NCBI GenBank assembly: GCA_963978545.1
Contig: OZ021724.1
Location: 27,021,933 to 27,085,932, forward strand
Length of the DNA: 64,000 nucleotides
Source of the DNA: Linyphia triangularis
Lineage: Eukaryota > Arthropoda > Arachnida > Araneae > Linyphiidae
Direction of reading: 5' to 3'
The notes under the pieces were generated by a model that saw only the letters and a program-made list of their open reading frames with translations, ran no database searches and was not told the DNA's origin. Positions 10,781-24,232 of this stretch are shown piece after piece. The position numbers and the translations under genes are program-made. Numbering within the stretch: position 1 is the stretch's first letter; each line of letters starts with the position of its first letter.

Positions 10781-11414
10781 GTTTTGTTACAGGTTGGTAG
10801 AAAAGAAAACATTCAAAAAGAAACATTTGTGGTTTTTATAGGAGTAAGTGCTTTAATAGCCTTTAGGATAAAACATTGACATTAGAGAGAGACTATGAAC
10901 TTTCTTAACCAACTAAAAATGGATAAAATCTGAACGAAACAACCCGACAGTAACTAATGTTAAAACTCATGACGCAGCGCCAATTGCTGAATTTAGTGAC
11001 AATTTTGGTAGCAAATATATTTCTCAATTTTGCTTGGAGTGTTGACCATATGGAGCCAGTTAAACTGACAATTAAATAAGTTAGTTGTAAATAAAAAGTA
11101 TTCTTTCTTTGTCAACAGAAAATAAATTAAATCTAAGATTTTTTTTATAAAGTCTTAAATAAATTGCCGTAAATTGTTTCGTCTATTCATTGTCATAAAA
11201 ACCAGCTTTGTTTACCTTTCCTTTCACGCATCTGAATTTTTGATTGGACACGATTGACACCCAACCTCAACCACCTTTTGAGAATCTTTGAAATCGGTTA
11301 GATATTTTAAGACTTATGGAAGGCAAAGTTTCTAATATGACTGATGGAAGAAAATATCCATATTTTGGCATTTTTGCACTCTATTCCCCCTTCTTATTTT
11401 GTTTATAAAAGTAA
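10781..11414. other. Unassigned AT-rich sequence
   Basis: No ORF, TIR or repeat partner recognised. Confidence 0.5.
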
Positions 11415-12076
11415 TAGACTGAGAGGCGACTGCAATTTTAGGACCCAATCGAACATCATTCTGAATGTTTTATAGAAATTGAAGAAAAGTGAGTAGATTA
11501 CGAATCCACTGGTCTGCCGTGGCAAAAATGGCCGAAACTGGTCAAAAATCGACTTTTAATAAGCTGAACTAAATCCAATTGCAAAATGTGCCATAACTTG
11601 CCAAATAATGAGCATTTTTTTTTATTTGGTAACCCCCACTCTTTAATTTTCAATTAAGAAGGTTGCAGACGATTCAGATACCTGGCGACGGTCTACTTGC
11701 ATCTATTAAAAGGGAGCCAAGTTGACAAAAAATATTACGTCACTGATGACGTAACTGATGTCGCCAATTTGGTTTACTTTTAAAAGATATAAGTTTTCCG
11801 AGACAAAAATCAGAAATATTTTGCGCTTTTTCTCATTGAAAATCAAAATGAAGTGGGTTGCCAGACGAATAAGTTTGCTCAATTTTTGGCAAGTTATGAC
11901 ATATTTGGCAATCGGATATTAGTTCAACTCATTCCAAATCGATTTTTGATCAGTTTCGGCCATTTTTTCTACGGCAGACCAGTGGATTCGTAATCTACTC
12001 ACTTTTCTCCAATTTCTATAAAAAATTCAGAATGATGTTCGATGGGGTCCAAAAATTGCAGTTGCCTCTCGGACTA
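11415..12076. mobile_element. Family A long-TIR DNA element, copy 2
   Basis: Same ends and arms as 2687-3355 but in the opposite orientation. The central pair of CRE-like sites (TTACGTCA at 11735-11742, TGACGTAA at 11747-11754) is intact. Non-coding. Confidence 0.8.
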
Positions 12077-13799
12077 TAAGAAATTTACTCTGAACTTAAA
12101 AATTACTTTTATCTAGGACGTAGGCAAGGGGGGGGGGGGGGATCTATCTCCTAACCAAAATCATTATTTTAATTTTTATAATTATTACGCCACCGAACTC
12201 TTTTTATTTTATACCTATATATATTTATACTTTATGATTATCAGCTCTTAATGGTATTTCTTATGCATACGTAGAATTTTAAATTACCGTAATCGTGCAG
12301 CTATTACTTATTTCATATTTTCCGTTTTATGGTAATGTTCGTTATTTAGTTATAATATTTCCTTGTCGAATGATTTCATATCCTTTTCCGAAAAATAATT
12401 AAGGCCCCGTTCCTGACTTTTGAAATAATTTCATAATTAAGTTGCTTCATAATTAAAATTGCAAACTAGTGAGAAAAGTTTAGCATCCAAAATGTTTCAT
12501 ATTTGCACTGATTTTATTCTCTTTCTTAAACTTGAGTAATGTCTTTAGGTGGAAGGCAAGGTTTGAACATAGCTAATAATTCAGAAATTGTTTTGAAAAT
12601 GTCAAATAAATTGTTGATTTTGTATCTCCTTTTCACACGAAATAAGTTTTACACTTGAATTCTAAATGAAATTATTAAAAAAAAAAATTACAATGTGTAA
12701 TGAGTATTTTTAATTAATGATGTAGTTTCTATGCCAAATGAAAGTTTTCACACCAAATTAAAAATTTAAAAAAATATAATTAATTAGTGATAAAAAATAG
12801 GTTAATAACAGAATAAATAAATAAAATGTATTTTTATAAAGGAATAGATAAAGGTATTCATTGAATTTTAATACTGTTTTAAATAATCAAATATATATTT
12901 TAAAACTCATTACTTTTCAATTCCGAAAGGTCAAATTTTATTTTAAACTTAATTTGCTAATTTTTTTTCTAGTGAATTCCTCAAACTGTGACTGCAGCTC
13001 TTCCAGTATTCTAATTACAAAAATCTAGAATTAACGTCACATTTTAATTATACTTTTTGATGATACCATTGCAATAAAAAAAAAAATGACTTGGAACTTT
13101 TCGAAATGCGGCAGCATCTTAAATTTATTAGTCCTTTTCTTTTTTTTTTTTTTTTTTTCTTTTCTTTTACAATTCCAAACGTTATTATTTTAAGTCATGG
13201 TACTCTTCAGGAAAATAAATTACAAACGATTTCCGAGTGGAATTAATGATTTCACAAGGGAAAAGGAATTGAGAAATGAAAATTTTAAAAAATACATTGA
13301 AAATCGTGGATTTTTTTTTTTTAATTTGTTTTTTGCCCATGACCATTTCTTTTTCATTATTCTTATTATCCGCCATAATTATGAGAGGTTTGATTTTAAT
13401 TTATTTTCTTATTTAGGTATAACTTATTCGTATGTTTTTCGACTGATTTAATTTAAAGTCAGACGATTCTTTATGAATCTCAAAAAATTCCGACACTCAA
13501 TAAAATTAAGAAGAATAGGAATTCTTTCTGATTCTTAATATGCCATTAATCCCAAGTTAGAAATAGAAGCATTGTTTTTTCAATAGTTTTTTTTAGATGA
13601 GGACATCTTTTAAATAAGAATTTAAGCGTTTCTCTCTGGGGTATCATTGTAGTTTGTGTAATACTTGGAAATAGTATTCGAGATTGTCTTTAGAATATTT
13701 GCATTTCGTATTAAATAAATATCATTCATTATTAAGAAATTTGGCAACAATCTAGATCTGTTTTTATCTCAGTATTCTATTGTAATATCACATCTTAAT
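12077..13799. other. AT-rich sequence, no gene
   Basis: Contains a G run at about 12129-12141 and poly-T/A runs. Two overlapping short frames near 13,200 are low complexity. Nothing supported. Confidence 0.5.
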
Positions 13800-14177
13800 G
13801 AAACTATTAGGTGCTTTTTTTACATCCAAATATCTGTTATATACTCTGATTAAAACAATTTTATTACTTATTTATTAAAACAGTTTTGGCTGTAGGAAAG
13901 AGTTTCTTCAATGATCAGTTAAATGCTATTTCAGTGCGATTGATGACGGCAAGTTGATTCATTAGTATTCCATTAAAGGGACCTTTTAGTGACATTAACA
14001 GCCCCAAAATTTGATGGAATGCTTCGTCATCGACATCGAATCTATCTGCCAAGTTTCAGCCCGATTGGATGACGGCAAGGGGATAAATTAGGCCTCCGCA
14101 TATGTACCCGCCATCCACAAACAAACCCACAAACATGCATACACACAAAATGGAAGTTAATATAAAGGGTTTAATTC
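13800..14177. mobile_element. Family C element, 3' part
   Basis: Shares with 24770-25083, 52355-53036 and 55160-56107 the ordered blocks aaaacaattt, agagttt, cttttagtgaca, catcgacatcgaatct, ccaagtttca, gatgacggcaag and taggcctccg. It ends with gttaatataaagg, the inverted counterpart of the family's start (cctttatatgcattg). Non-coding. Confidence 0.6.
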
Positions 14178-15449
14178 TTTAAAAAAATGGAAAGTATTGA
14201 TCGTACAATATCTATTGTAAATGGTTGTTGCGCATTACGCGTTCTTTCCTTCTGAGGTCTCGTAAAATAGATATTCTTTGTAAACACATAGATATCAATT
14301 CCTTTGTTCAGAGAGCCATTTATTGTTCTTACGTTATTTTTTCGCCTTTCGTTCTTTTGTGTCTTCAAATTATGATCAGTATTTTGAATTTTCATTCATC
14401 AACTAGTTGAATCAGTAAGTGACAGCAAATATATTCTTATCGATTTTCTTGGTCAGTATTGTAACAAACGGATGTCCTTTAAAAACAGCTTTGAAGTAAC
14501 TTGAAATTGCTTTTTATCAAATTATTTTGCTAACGAAGATCTCTAGTTCAGTCACTGAACGATCTCGATGCTTTTGTATTCTGTATGTATTTATCTCCGC
14601 CTATGGCATACGTATGTATTGTTTTAGAAAGTTTTCAGCTCTTCTATGTACATTTTAATCTTACAACGAACCTGAATTAAACAAGTTGGATCGCTAGTCA
14701 AGGTCACTAAATTACACTTAACTCATATTCCTACAGCGGTATATTAGGATTAGATGCCAAGCATTAAATTACTGAAATACCCCGCCAATTTAGATATTTT
14801 TCCATAAGCAAAAATGCCGCCAATAGCCAAGTTTGTGGACAAAGCTAGGGAGAAAAGTTGACAAATATTCAAACTCGAGTCCGATATTTGTATTCGGAAT
14901 CAGAATGTGAACTTTCCATAGAGTTACTACGCAAGCACTCTTCCGGTCGCAACTCAAAGTACTTCCGACTCAAAAATGTGTAAACCTACTCATCATATCA
15001 AGACCTTCAAATTGATATATGACACATAATGTATGTAGCATCATTTGTAATTTAGGGTTACATAATTGTAAATAAATTTTCTATCAACTTTTTTTTAATA
15101 CTTCAGTCCGTAATATCCGTAAAAATTTTTGTATGTGAATTCGTTTTGTCTAGACCTTTCAGTTAACATATCCCTCCTGACATTTGTAGTTAAGTGTTTG
15201 TGAACGTTGACCACAGATCAATAAATGAACCGATCCTTTGTATAAGCTTCCCCCTGCACTAGTATAGTGTAGTATCCTAAATGGACATTCAGATATCTAT
15301 TTAAATATGATCAACAGTAGTCAACTAAAGACAGTAGTATGTAATTGGCCTGTTGACTAATTAATAAAACTTTACTATTAACTTTAATTCAAAATTATCT
15401 TATTTCAACAGCATATAATATCACATCTAAATCAATCATTCTTAATGCA
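14178..15449. other. Unassigned sequence
   Basis: AT-rich unique sequence with short chance ORFs. No RNA gene or repeat recognised. Confidence 0.5.
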
Positions 15450-16360
15450 TAAAAATGTACTATTATTCCACCCCCCCCCCCCCTTCTCCATTAAAGAAAC
15501 CCTCCCAACTCCACCGAAACAAACTCAATAACTCCATTACAAAACTGTCAATCTTGCCACAACCCTCCCATCGCAGACGACAAATTTATAAATTCTTTAC
15601 AAAAGCAGACGACTTTTACCTTCTTTAAACAAAGTTGACACGCGTCATCCCACAAAACAAGAGCCATCACCCCCCCCCCTCTCCCTAGATCCCCCCATCC
15701 TCCTCCCCCGTAGGCTCCCTCGCATGCAACCAAATGCAATTAACCCAAACGATATTAAGGGGGATTGCCTTAGCCTAGGGCTATACTAACTAATGCGAAC
15801 CGAATCCAAAGACCCCCCCTCCCCCTCTCCTATCTTAATTCGGTTATGGTGATTATGAGGACCCGTTACGCCCCCAGAATATTCATTTATACAAATTCGA
15901 GAGGAGTGGAATTGTATTATGCGGTAAGGTCGCCAAGTTGGAGGATTTTCAAGCCAAATGATTAACCCGTTCTTGAGTTGAAGCTTCCGTTCATTGGCGA
16001 CAAGTTTTCCGAATTGAGCCAAACGTGTACCGTGAGTTTGGATTGTACATGGGGCGGGTGGTACTCTGATAAGAGTTAGGGCCTAAATTAGATTTTTATT
16101 CATTTGTTGGCCGGTTTTAAATTTTGTTAGCGTTTTCTTGCTTGAGAGACTTTACAATTTGTAATTGGGTTTTAGGGGTTGTGTTGCAGTTAAGTGGTTA
16201 ACAAAGTTTTTTTTATTTTGAAGGGGATGTAGAAATTGGCTTTGAAATGTAATATTGTTAAATCAAATTGCCAGGGGGTTGAAATGAGGGTTCTTTTCAA
16301 TTTGTTGTTTAGACTATTCTGGAAAGGTAGTGGTTTTGAGGGTTGTTTTTTTAGCTTTTT
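15450..16360. promoter_or_regulatory. Candidate regulatory core at a composition switch (locus 4)
   Basis: Left lines such as 15481-15540 have about 24 C to 2 G, with C runs at about 15470-15483 and 15669-15678. Right lines 16141-16320 have about 45 G to 13 C. The core (15840-16050) is unique and GC-richer. Short ORFs across it are not recognised. Function is inferred. Confidence 0.35.
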
Positions 16361-16944
16361 ACTGTTTCAATCTATTGGATATCGAAAATATTGTAATCGT
16401 CCAAAATATTCATCTCAATTTTTTTTTTACATATCTCTGTCCAATATAATGTGCTGATTCTGAATAAACAAAAATTTCATTGATGTTCGGCTTTTTGTCA
16501 TGCTAAATACTATAAAAATCTGAAAATAACGAATGGTTCTTGATGCACTTGAAAGGAGCATACAGTTACCAGATAATTATGTTCTAATAAAAATTCAAGT
16601 GTGTAAGGGTTAGGAAAGATTTTTGTTCCCTTTTAACGTAGTAGGCATGAAAAATGGTTGCCATGACAATGGTTGACAAAAACAATTCACAACAATGAAT
16701 ATAATATTTATTTATTCTATAAATTTATTTTATACTTCCGAAAAAGAAAGAAAAAAATACTAAATATCGCCTAAAACGTTAAATTGGCAAGTTTTTGTTG
16801 TTATTGTATCTATCCTATCAGATCCTTTTCAAATCCTCCATTAAATGGACTTTTATTTTTATTTTTTATTTTTAAAAAAAAAATATGTACCGTAAATACA
16901 GTCTGATCTTCATACCGCTGTGCTAAGCACAGATGTGGTATCTG

Positions 16945-16947
<3 letters not shown>

Positions 16948-17037
<90 letters not shown>
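16948..17037. repeat. (TG)n microsatellite
   Basis: About 45 uninterrupted TG units. Confidence 0.95.
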
Positions 17038-17040
<3 letters not shown>

Positions 17041-17570
17041 AATTCAGTTATTGTAACAAGATGGTTCTCTGTAATTTGATATCATAATGGTCTAGTTTAA
17101 TTATCAAATTTACGCAGAAAAAGTTTAAAAAGTTAATAAATTAACTACTAAGTTAGCATCAACTACATGAAATTGTTAAACTATAAACCACTATTTCCCC
17201 ATGGTGAGTTCATTTGTAAATGCAACTTCTATGCTTAACACCTCAGCATTAGAATAACACATACTTATTTTTGTTACTAATTACACTTTTGAAAAAAACA
17301 AAATGTAATCGCAATACAGTCACAATGCATTTCTTCCTGCTTACGTCTTCTAAGAAACCCATGAATTTACAGGTGTTTAATTTTGAGATATTTGATATTT
17401 TTATATAAGCACAGAAACATATTATTTTCGAACAAAACATCGTTCTTAACAAGAATCATAGCCAAAAAAACGAACCAAAAGTAGAACAAATCGGAATAAC
17501 TCCTAATATGAACTGACATATTAAAAAAGAAAAACATTCCATGATATTCAATACCTCTATTTACGGTCAT
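17038..17570. other. Unassigned AT-rich sequence
   Basis: Two overlapping minus-strand short frames only. Nothing recognised. Confidence 0.5.
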
Positions 17571-17980
17571 TTAAGTTTCCAAGAACTGAAGGGTTATTGA
17601 TTCCCTTTTACCCCCTATCCCACTCAAGAACGAAATAACATAATGGCACGGAATATCAGTTACTTCAGTTCAGTTCCTTCGAATTCTGAACAACCTCTTG
17701 TTCTGTTTCAAAGAACACTTTTCTCATCCCCTCCCCTTCTTGTCGGATCGCTTTCACTTGGTTCGGCCTTCCAGGTCACTTTTAATGAAAAGAAGAACAT
17801 TTTATTTTCCAGAATTCTCTTGGATCTCTCGCCATTTTGACTGATCTGATGGCAACAGGAAAGTAGAACTGCCGTTTAACTTTTATTTGCGTGGTTATCT
17901 ATCTACAGATGAGAAGTTTTATTCATGTGAATTGTTGCCTTATGTTCGATGATTTTTGTTTACCGTGATGTAAAATTATT
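17571..17980. promoter_or_regulatory. Weak composition-switch locus (5)
   Basis: The left part is C-rich (17701-17760: about 20 C to 6 G). The right part shifts to G (17881-17940: about 13 G to 8 C). Weaker than the other loci. Confidence 0.2.
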
Positions 17981-19530
17981 TAGTCAGTGAAAACGTTAAT
18001 AATCCATTTACATTATCTCTTTCTCCTTGACGAACAACCAACTTCCGAGATTTTTTTTATAAAGAGTCTTTAATTTTTATTTCAAAAGTACTACCAGTAT
18101 ATTTTAAGAAAGGCTCCCATCAAGTTGTCTAGAGTTGTCTGTTGCCTTAGAAACGAAATTAGTCCTGTTTTCAATAGTGAATTCCAAATGGAAGACATCA
18201 GCAATGGCGTAGGTACTCGTTAGAGCCCATATCACTGACGTAGCACTCTACATCCTTACATTAATGTTTGTTGAGTGCATAGTATTAAAGTTGGATTGTT
18301 CAATGTTGCACGTCTATCGGGTGAAATGACTCTTGTGAGTCTACACTTGCCACGTACGCCTGCAGTCACGCTTTCGTCTAACTGCGGTTGCAAGTACTAA
18401 GTTTTTAAGAATTCTTGTACTTTAATTATTACGCATATTTCTCATATATCTCCAAATTCTCTAACTCCGAGCTCAATTCTTAAATATTAATTAACCAATT
18501 ATTTATGCACGTAGTAAATTACTTTAAATCTTTATACTTTGTTATTCTATATATACCTACCTATAATAATATATATCTTGTATATTATTATATCGCCAAA
18601 CTGACCATTTTTATTTAAATAAAAGAAAATAATTAAAAATAGTAAGTAACATCATGTCAAATTTCAATGCAGAGATTAGTATTGTAGTGTAATTTATAGT
18701 TGTACAATTTTACACACCCCTAGTTTTTTTTTTTTTTTTTAATTTATTTGAGTGAATTTTGTATATTTAAATATAATAAGGACAATAGCTCATTATTATT
18801 TTACATAATAATTTGGATTCATCATTATGTTTGGCTTAAGTGCCTACTTTTAGTCAAACTAATTAAATTTTACATAGCGTTCGGTCTTTCACGTAGCTTG
18901 ATGTTTTGATTCACAGGGCAATTAGTTTTTAGGCTGTTCATTACTAATGTTTTACTTTATATTCCCTGCTGCCTTCCAAGAAATTCAAAATTTTGCTATC
19001 AAAATTACTCAATTAAAATTATTTACTTCAAATTATTAGTCTTTTTGTTTTAAATATTTCAAATTAATTTTTTTGCCAGTATAAATTTACACTGGTAAAG
19101 TTGTCGATTTAACTTCTGTAATTATTATCTTGATTTTTATTATATTATTATACATCCCAAACTTTTTTAAACATTTTCTTTTATCGGAAATATACAAAGA
19201 CTAGTACTTTTTAGATATACTTTTAAAGCACGCACTTCCAAATAGTTTCTAATAACACTAAAAATAACACTACGGTGCTCCAGCTACATCTGCACTCTAT
19301 ATCAATCCTGAATCAGACACCTAAAAAATAACAATATTTTTAAGATCCATCGAACCTTATTATTCCATATAAAACATGTCCGGAAATAAAACTCAAACAC
19401 GCCATAAAAAAAAAATCCTAAATATACCTCACCTAACCATTTTTATGTGAAAAAAAAAGAAAAAATTGGAGGATGGAAATCTTACATAAATTTTACGGAG
19501 AAAAAAAGGAAAAATACGTAAAAGAAAACT
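17981..19530. other. Unassigned sequence
   Basis: A moderately complex patch at 18190-18400 carries no recognised coding or RNA signal; the rest is AT-rich. Confidence 0.5.
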
Positions 19531-19735
19531 GGGTGTGTGTGTGGGGGGGGGGGGGGCGAAAACACTTCCGGCTTTCCGTTTCAGCTCCAGTTTGTAAGAA
19601 AACTGACAGCTCCGGAAATTTATTTTATTCCTCTCTAGGAATATTCTACTTCTAACCTCCCCATGCCGAAAATATTACCTCCTTTTTCATGAAAAATTTT
19701 TAGAGGTCGAAGCACGCATAGCCAAACTTTAAAAT

Positions 19736-20058
19736 TCGACTTGGACTAAAATTACCGAAGCCCCCCTTCACACGCACCCACACCACCTTTAAATATACCC
19801 ACATTCTTCTCTCTTTCGAGGGAATTCTCTGTCAATTTCTCATTCTCTCTCTCCATAGGAAGAGAAGTATTGATTATGGAAATATCTTAGCTGTTACTTT
19901 GTGTTGTGTCTGTCATTTACATTTATGTTTTCTAGCGCACGTGTTTGTGGAATGGTATTCTTCTTTTGTCTTCGAGAATAAACATTTTTTATTTTTTTAT
20001 TTTCTGGTCCTTCAAGAAGCATCTAAATCATTCAAAAAATCAGTTTTAACGTTCTTAG
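19736..20058. promoter_or_regulatory. Composition-switch locus (6)
   Basis: 19741-19860 has about 41 C to 12 G. 19861-19980 has about 26 G to 13 C. The right flank is cut by family A copy 3. A separate G run (about 13) sits upstream near 19543. Function is inferred. Confidence 0.3.
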
Positions 20059-20721
20059 TATACCGAGAGCCGACTACAATTTTTGAACCCCATCGAACAT
20101 CATTCTGAATTTTTTATAGAAATTGGAGAAAAGTGAGTAGATTACGAATCCACTGGTCTGCAGTGGCAAAAATAGCCGTAACTGATCAAAAATCGACTTG
20201 AAATGAGTGAAACTAAAATCCGATTGCCAAATATGTCATAACTTGACAAAAAGAGAACAAACTTTTTCGTCTTGCAACGCATTGCATTGTGATTTTCAAT
20301 GAGAAAAAGCTCAAACGATTTCTGATCTCTGGCTATGAAAACTTGCATCTTTTAAAAGTAAGCCAAATTGGCGACATCAGTTACGCCATCAGTGACGTAA
20401 TGTTTATTACCAATTTGCCTCATTTGTGAAAGATGCAAGTAAGCCATAGCCACACATCCGAATCGTCTGCAACCATCTTAATTGAAAATTAAAGAGTGAG
20501 GGTTACTAAATAAAAAAAAATGCTCATTATTTGGCAAGTTATGGCGCATTTGGCATTGGATTTAGTTCAACTTATTAAAAGTCAATATTTTACCATTTTC
20601 GGCCATTTTTGCAACGGCAGACCAGTAGATTCGTAATCTACTCACTTTTCTCCCATTTCTATAAAAAATTCATAATGATGTTCGATGGGGTCCAAAAATT
20701 GCAGTCGCCTCTCAGTGTATA
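20059..20721. mobile_element. Family A long-TIR DNA element, copy 3
   Basis: Ends as in the other copies with some point changes. One of the two central CRE-like sites is mutated (TTACGCCA at 20381-20388) and the other is kept (TGACGTAA at 20393-20400). Non-coding. Confidence 0.8.
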
Positions 20722-20789
20722 GGACTAATGAGAAAAACTGAATAAATAATATCGATAATAATATGAAATCTCACTATGTTTCAATCTTC

Positions 20790-21295
20790 GGGTGGATCTT
20801 AGAATAGCCCACCTCTTGGCATCTTTTGGAATTCTCGCCAAACGAGTGGTGATAACGTCGCCAATGTGGCAACCTAGACGGATTATGGAGGAGAACAGTC
20901 TAGAATCTTACGGAGCGCCCTGTTTGAGCATCCGATCACAACGACGTTTCGGAACCAAAACTATTCGAAATGCGCAACGAAATTCTGAAACCTGATTGGT
21001 TAATTAATATGTATTCATTTTTTTCCCGTCATTTATGCATCTGGTCTCTTGGGAGAAGGTTTTTATGATTTTACAAGATTCTTTATTCGGCAAATCATTA
21101 ACACGTACCCTCCGCCGTCAAAGGATTCAAACACATTTATAGTAAGTCTTAATTTTTTTTATAAAATATTATTATTTCTGGCCTTTAAGTATCGTTTTTT
21201 AATTGAAAAATAATAATAACAAATATCCAATTAGTAGTCAACTTGGCGAGATTTGAAATAAGTCGCCAAGAGGTGGGCCCATCTAAGATTTTACC
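20790..21295. mobile_element. 506-bp TIR element with about 8-bp target duplication
   Basis: The left arm (GGGTGGATCTTAGAATAGCC, then CACCTCTTGGC) mirrors the right arm (reverse complement: GGTAAAATCTTAGATGGGC, then CACCTCTTGGCG), extending into a shared ctcgccaa. It is flanked by CAATCTTC at 20782-20789 and 21296-21303. The duplication length (7 or 8 bp) depends on where the end is set. hAT-like by duplication size. A short internal ORF is not recognised. Confidence 0.7.
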
Positions 21296-21303
21296 CAATC
21301 TTC

Positions 21304-21870
21304 TAGCCAAGTTCATTTAAAACCTATATACTTTATATCCTCTAGAGACCATGCGTCCACTTAAATAGACACACTTTTGAATTTTTGCACAATATTTTTT
21401 TTTTTAAGGTCAATTATTTTTATGTTATTTGATCCCAAAAAAAAAGGGAAAAACACACACAAAAAATCACCTTGCAAGCTCAGGTCTCTAAAAGATACAA
21501 AACTTTAATTTCATAAACTAAAAACTCGAAAATAGCGTCGATTATAAATGAAAATTTAAAAATAATAAAAATACAAAAGACCATTGCAAGTGGAGTCACT
21601 GCATAGGCATTGACGAAAAGGTTTCAAATATGAAGTAAAATATATATGACGTTATTTTCTAGTTTTTAATTTATGTAATTTCATTAAGTGATAATGTTCG
21701 TACCTATACACACTAAATTTCAAGGTTTTACATGAAGTAGTTTCTAAATGAACTGGGCTAGAAGATTGTAACATAGCGAGTATAGGGAATGATCCTTACT
21801 AAGAGTTTCTCTTAATACTGATGTTACTGAATCGATTCAATGAAACTCTGAAAGGTGTATTTGGTTATGC
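21304..21870. other. Unassigned AT-rich sequence
   Basis: No feature recognised. Confidence 0.5.
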
Positions 21871-21878
21871 ATCTAATG

Positions 21879-22543
21879 CAGCGTTCGCCACTAACTTTTA
21901 GAGGCGGGCCGCATGACTTATGTTAGAACCTTCCGCGGGCCGCAGATTTATACCGAATAAGCCAATAAATATATTGCTTTACTACATATGCTCAAAGTTA
22001 GAAATGTGACAATTACTAAAGATTCAACAATACAAAACAATTTTGAAAACTGAAACAATAATTTAACTTTTTTATATTAATAAAAAACAATTGATATTTG
22101 ATTCTTGTTTCAAATAATTAAAAAAATAATTTTCTTTACATCGTCAATCAAAGTCATAATAGAAATTAATCTATAGTGACAATATTACAATGTGACTTGA
22201 CATAAACTCATAATCAATAAAGATAATTAAACCATACCTCCTAAATCTTCAATTTTAGTCGATGTTTATTGAGTGGCTATGACGGCCGGTCCGCTTTTCA
22301 CTCTCTACTTAGGATTGAAAATTAGTCTCCGACGCCATTATTGCACTGGAATCATAGAGATCGCCATACTTCTTTTCACGTCAAAACAAAAGAGATTCAT
22401 TAAAACACCCAACTCCTGCCCATCACATTCAGAAAAGCAGAAATCGAATTGTGCCACTCACAAATCGAGGAGGTAGGTTATCATAAGTACAAAACTAAGC
22501 AATGCGAAGGAAAGCGTCATTGGTAATAATTCAAACTATTGCG

Positions 22544-22574
<31 letters not shown>

Positions 22575-22789
22575 CCTGGCAGTCTCAGGAAAAAAAAGGA
22601 TTTTTCAGACTTACTGGCGGGGGTCACTTAATAGAAAATGTAGTTTTTGGAAGTAAACACATACTATTGTAGAAAAATTAAAATTATTTCCGCAAAATTT
22701 GATTTTTGCTTTTCTGTACTGCCGGCGGGCCGGAGAAAAAGCTGTCGCGGGCCGGATCCAACTCGCGGGCCGCCTAGTGGCTGACGCTG
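21879..22789. mobile_element. Non-autonomous hAT element, 911 bp, perfect 8-bp TSD
   Basis: Starts CAGCGTTCGCCACTA and ends with the reverse complement of CAGCGTCAGCCACTA. Both ends carry the gcgggccgc-type GC-rich words common in hAT termini. It is bracketed by ATCTAATG at 21871-21878 and 22790-22797 (exact), which is diagnostic for hAT-type integration. A T run of about 30 lies at 22545-22574. No transposase frame is seen, and a 139-codon minus-strand frame (22611-23030) runs out through the end and is not a gene. Confidence 0.9.
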
Positions 22790-22797
22790 ATCTAATG

Positions 22798-23165
22798 GGT
22801 ACCAACCAAAATATATATTGGGTGCATGAGCCTGCAAGCTGTGACATTAAGATTTTCATTCCTTTAACATAATGACAATGAAGAACTAATTCATTTGTAA
22901 TCATTTTGATGAATGATTCCTTAAAACAGTATCTTTTTTTTAGAGAAATTACATAGATTGTAGAGACGTTAATAAATAACGTTACTGCCTCCAAAATGTT
23001 TTGAAACGTACCATAAAGAAGGAATTTCAAAATAACATCAAGCGACTTGTATGGAATTTCTGCTTTTAAACTCCATTTAATTCTTCACAAAATGGCGAAA
23101 TGTCAGTTGAATCACGAGAATTTGAAATGCGGTGAATGCAATGAAAACATATCATAATTTATGAA
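22798..23165. other. Unassigned sequence
   Basis: No feature recognised. Confidence 0.5.
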
Positions 23166-23814
23166 TAGCTTTCTATATCGATACGACGATATTTTTAGAA
23201 AAATATCGATACAAATCACCGATATATCGATATTTTCAAACATTTTTAGTTTTTCGATGATCGTTTTGTAGTTCCATGTTTTTTTGGTTTTTTTTTTTCG
23301 ATTTTCTTTATTCCCTTTTCAAAAACTTCAAAACTAAAGTTTGGACTAGGCTGAGAGACAATTAAAATGGCACCCTAATAAAAAAGAAAACATAATGTAA
23401 TGGAAAGATAAGATTATTTATTAGCAGTCATTAACCTAGCGCCGTTTCTATGGCCAACGTGTGAATGGAATTTGCATCTAATTTTAAATATTAAAAACAT
23501 CTCTACCAGCAAAATATGCGGTAAACTACTTTTCAAAATTTCTTTTTTAAAAATAAATGTGAATTTATGCATTTACATCCAAATGTATTTTATTTATTCT
23601 GATTGATAATACTATTTATTTATTAAAACAATTTTTATAATTTATTTGTTAAAACAATTTTGGCATGAATTCATGAAAAGTAGAAATTTGCTCCGAAAAA
23701 CTTCTTTTCTGGCAAAATTGAAAATAAAATAAAAACAAAATCCTGTATCGATATTTTTTTTCTATACAACGATATAGTATCGATATTTATTTTGATCGAT
23801 ATTTCCGTCCTCTA
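23166..23814. mobile_element. Family B element, disrupted copy carrying a family C segment
   Basis: Both ends match family B (clusters of tatcgata; right end ccgtcctcta). The middle, about 23377-23664, is replaced by sequence resembling family C (tttgcatctaattttaaatatt, cagcaaaatatgcggtaa). Clean target duplications are not visible. Confidence 0.6.
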
Positions 23815-23904
23815 CTACTTTTACAAAACTCGGAATGCGTTTGGCGTGTTAAAAAATTCCGAAATCTTTTCTTTTAAATATCAGCACCAAATTATGATTT
23901 TTTT

Positions 23905-24232
23905 TTAAATAATACAACCCTTAAAAACAAAATTTTTAGTATAAATTCCTTATATGCATTGTCAATTTTTATTTTATTAATAATATAGCGCCGATTTTGT
24001 TGTCAGCGTGTGCTTAGTGGCAAATTACTTTTCAAAATTTATTTATTAAAAACGAATGTGAATTTTTGTATTGACGTCTAAATATCTTTTATTAATTCTG
24101 ATTAAAACAATTTTGGCAACAGTAAAGAGTTTCAACAATGATTGGTTAAAATTCTTTCACTAACATCGTTACTACGCAACGTAACGGTGAATTGACTGGA
24201 CCACTCTCCATAATAAATTTATGCATCCTCGA
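23905..24232. mobile_element. Family C element, left part, split by family B
   Basis: Begins with ccttatatgcattgtcaa, then the family blocks ttgttgtcagcgtgtg and aaaacaattttggcaacag. It is interrupted at 24232 by the family B copy and resumes at 24770. Confidence 0.6.

Noticed and set aside
16948..17037. (TG)n run as a CRISPR-like or coding repeat
   Set aside because: A plain dinucleotide microsatellite.
22611..23030. 139-codon minus-strand ORF, second longest in the window
   Set aside because: It crosses the end of the hAT element and its target duplication, so it is a chance frame over a repeat boundary.
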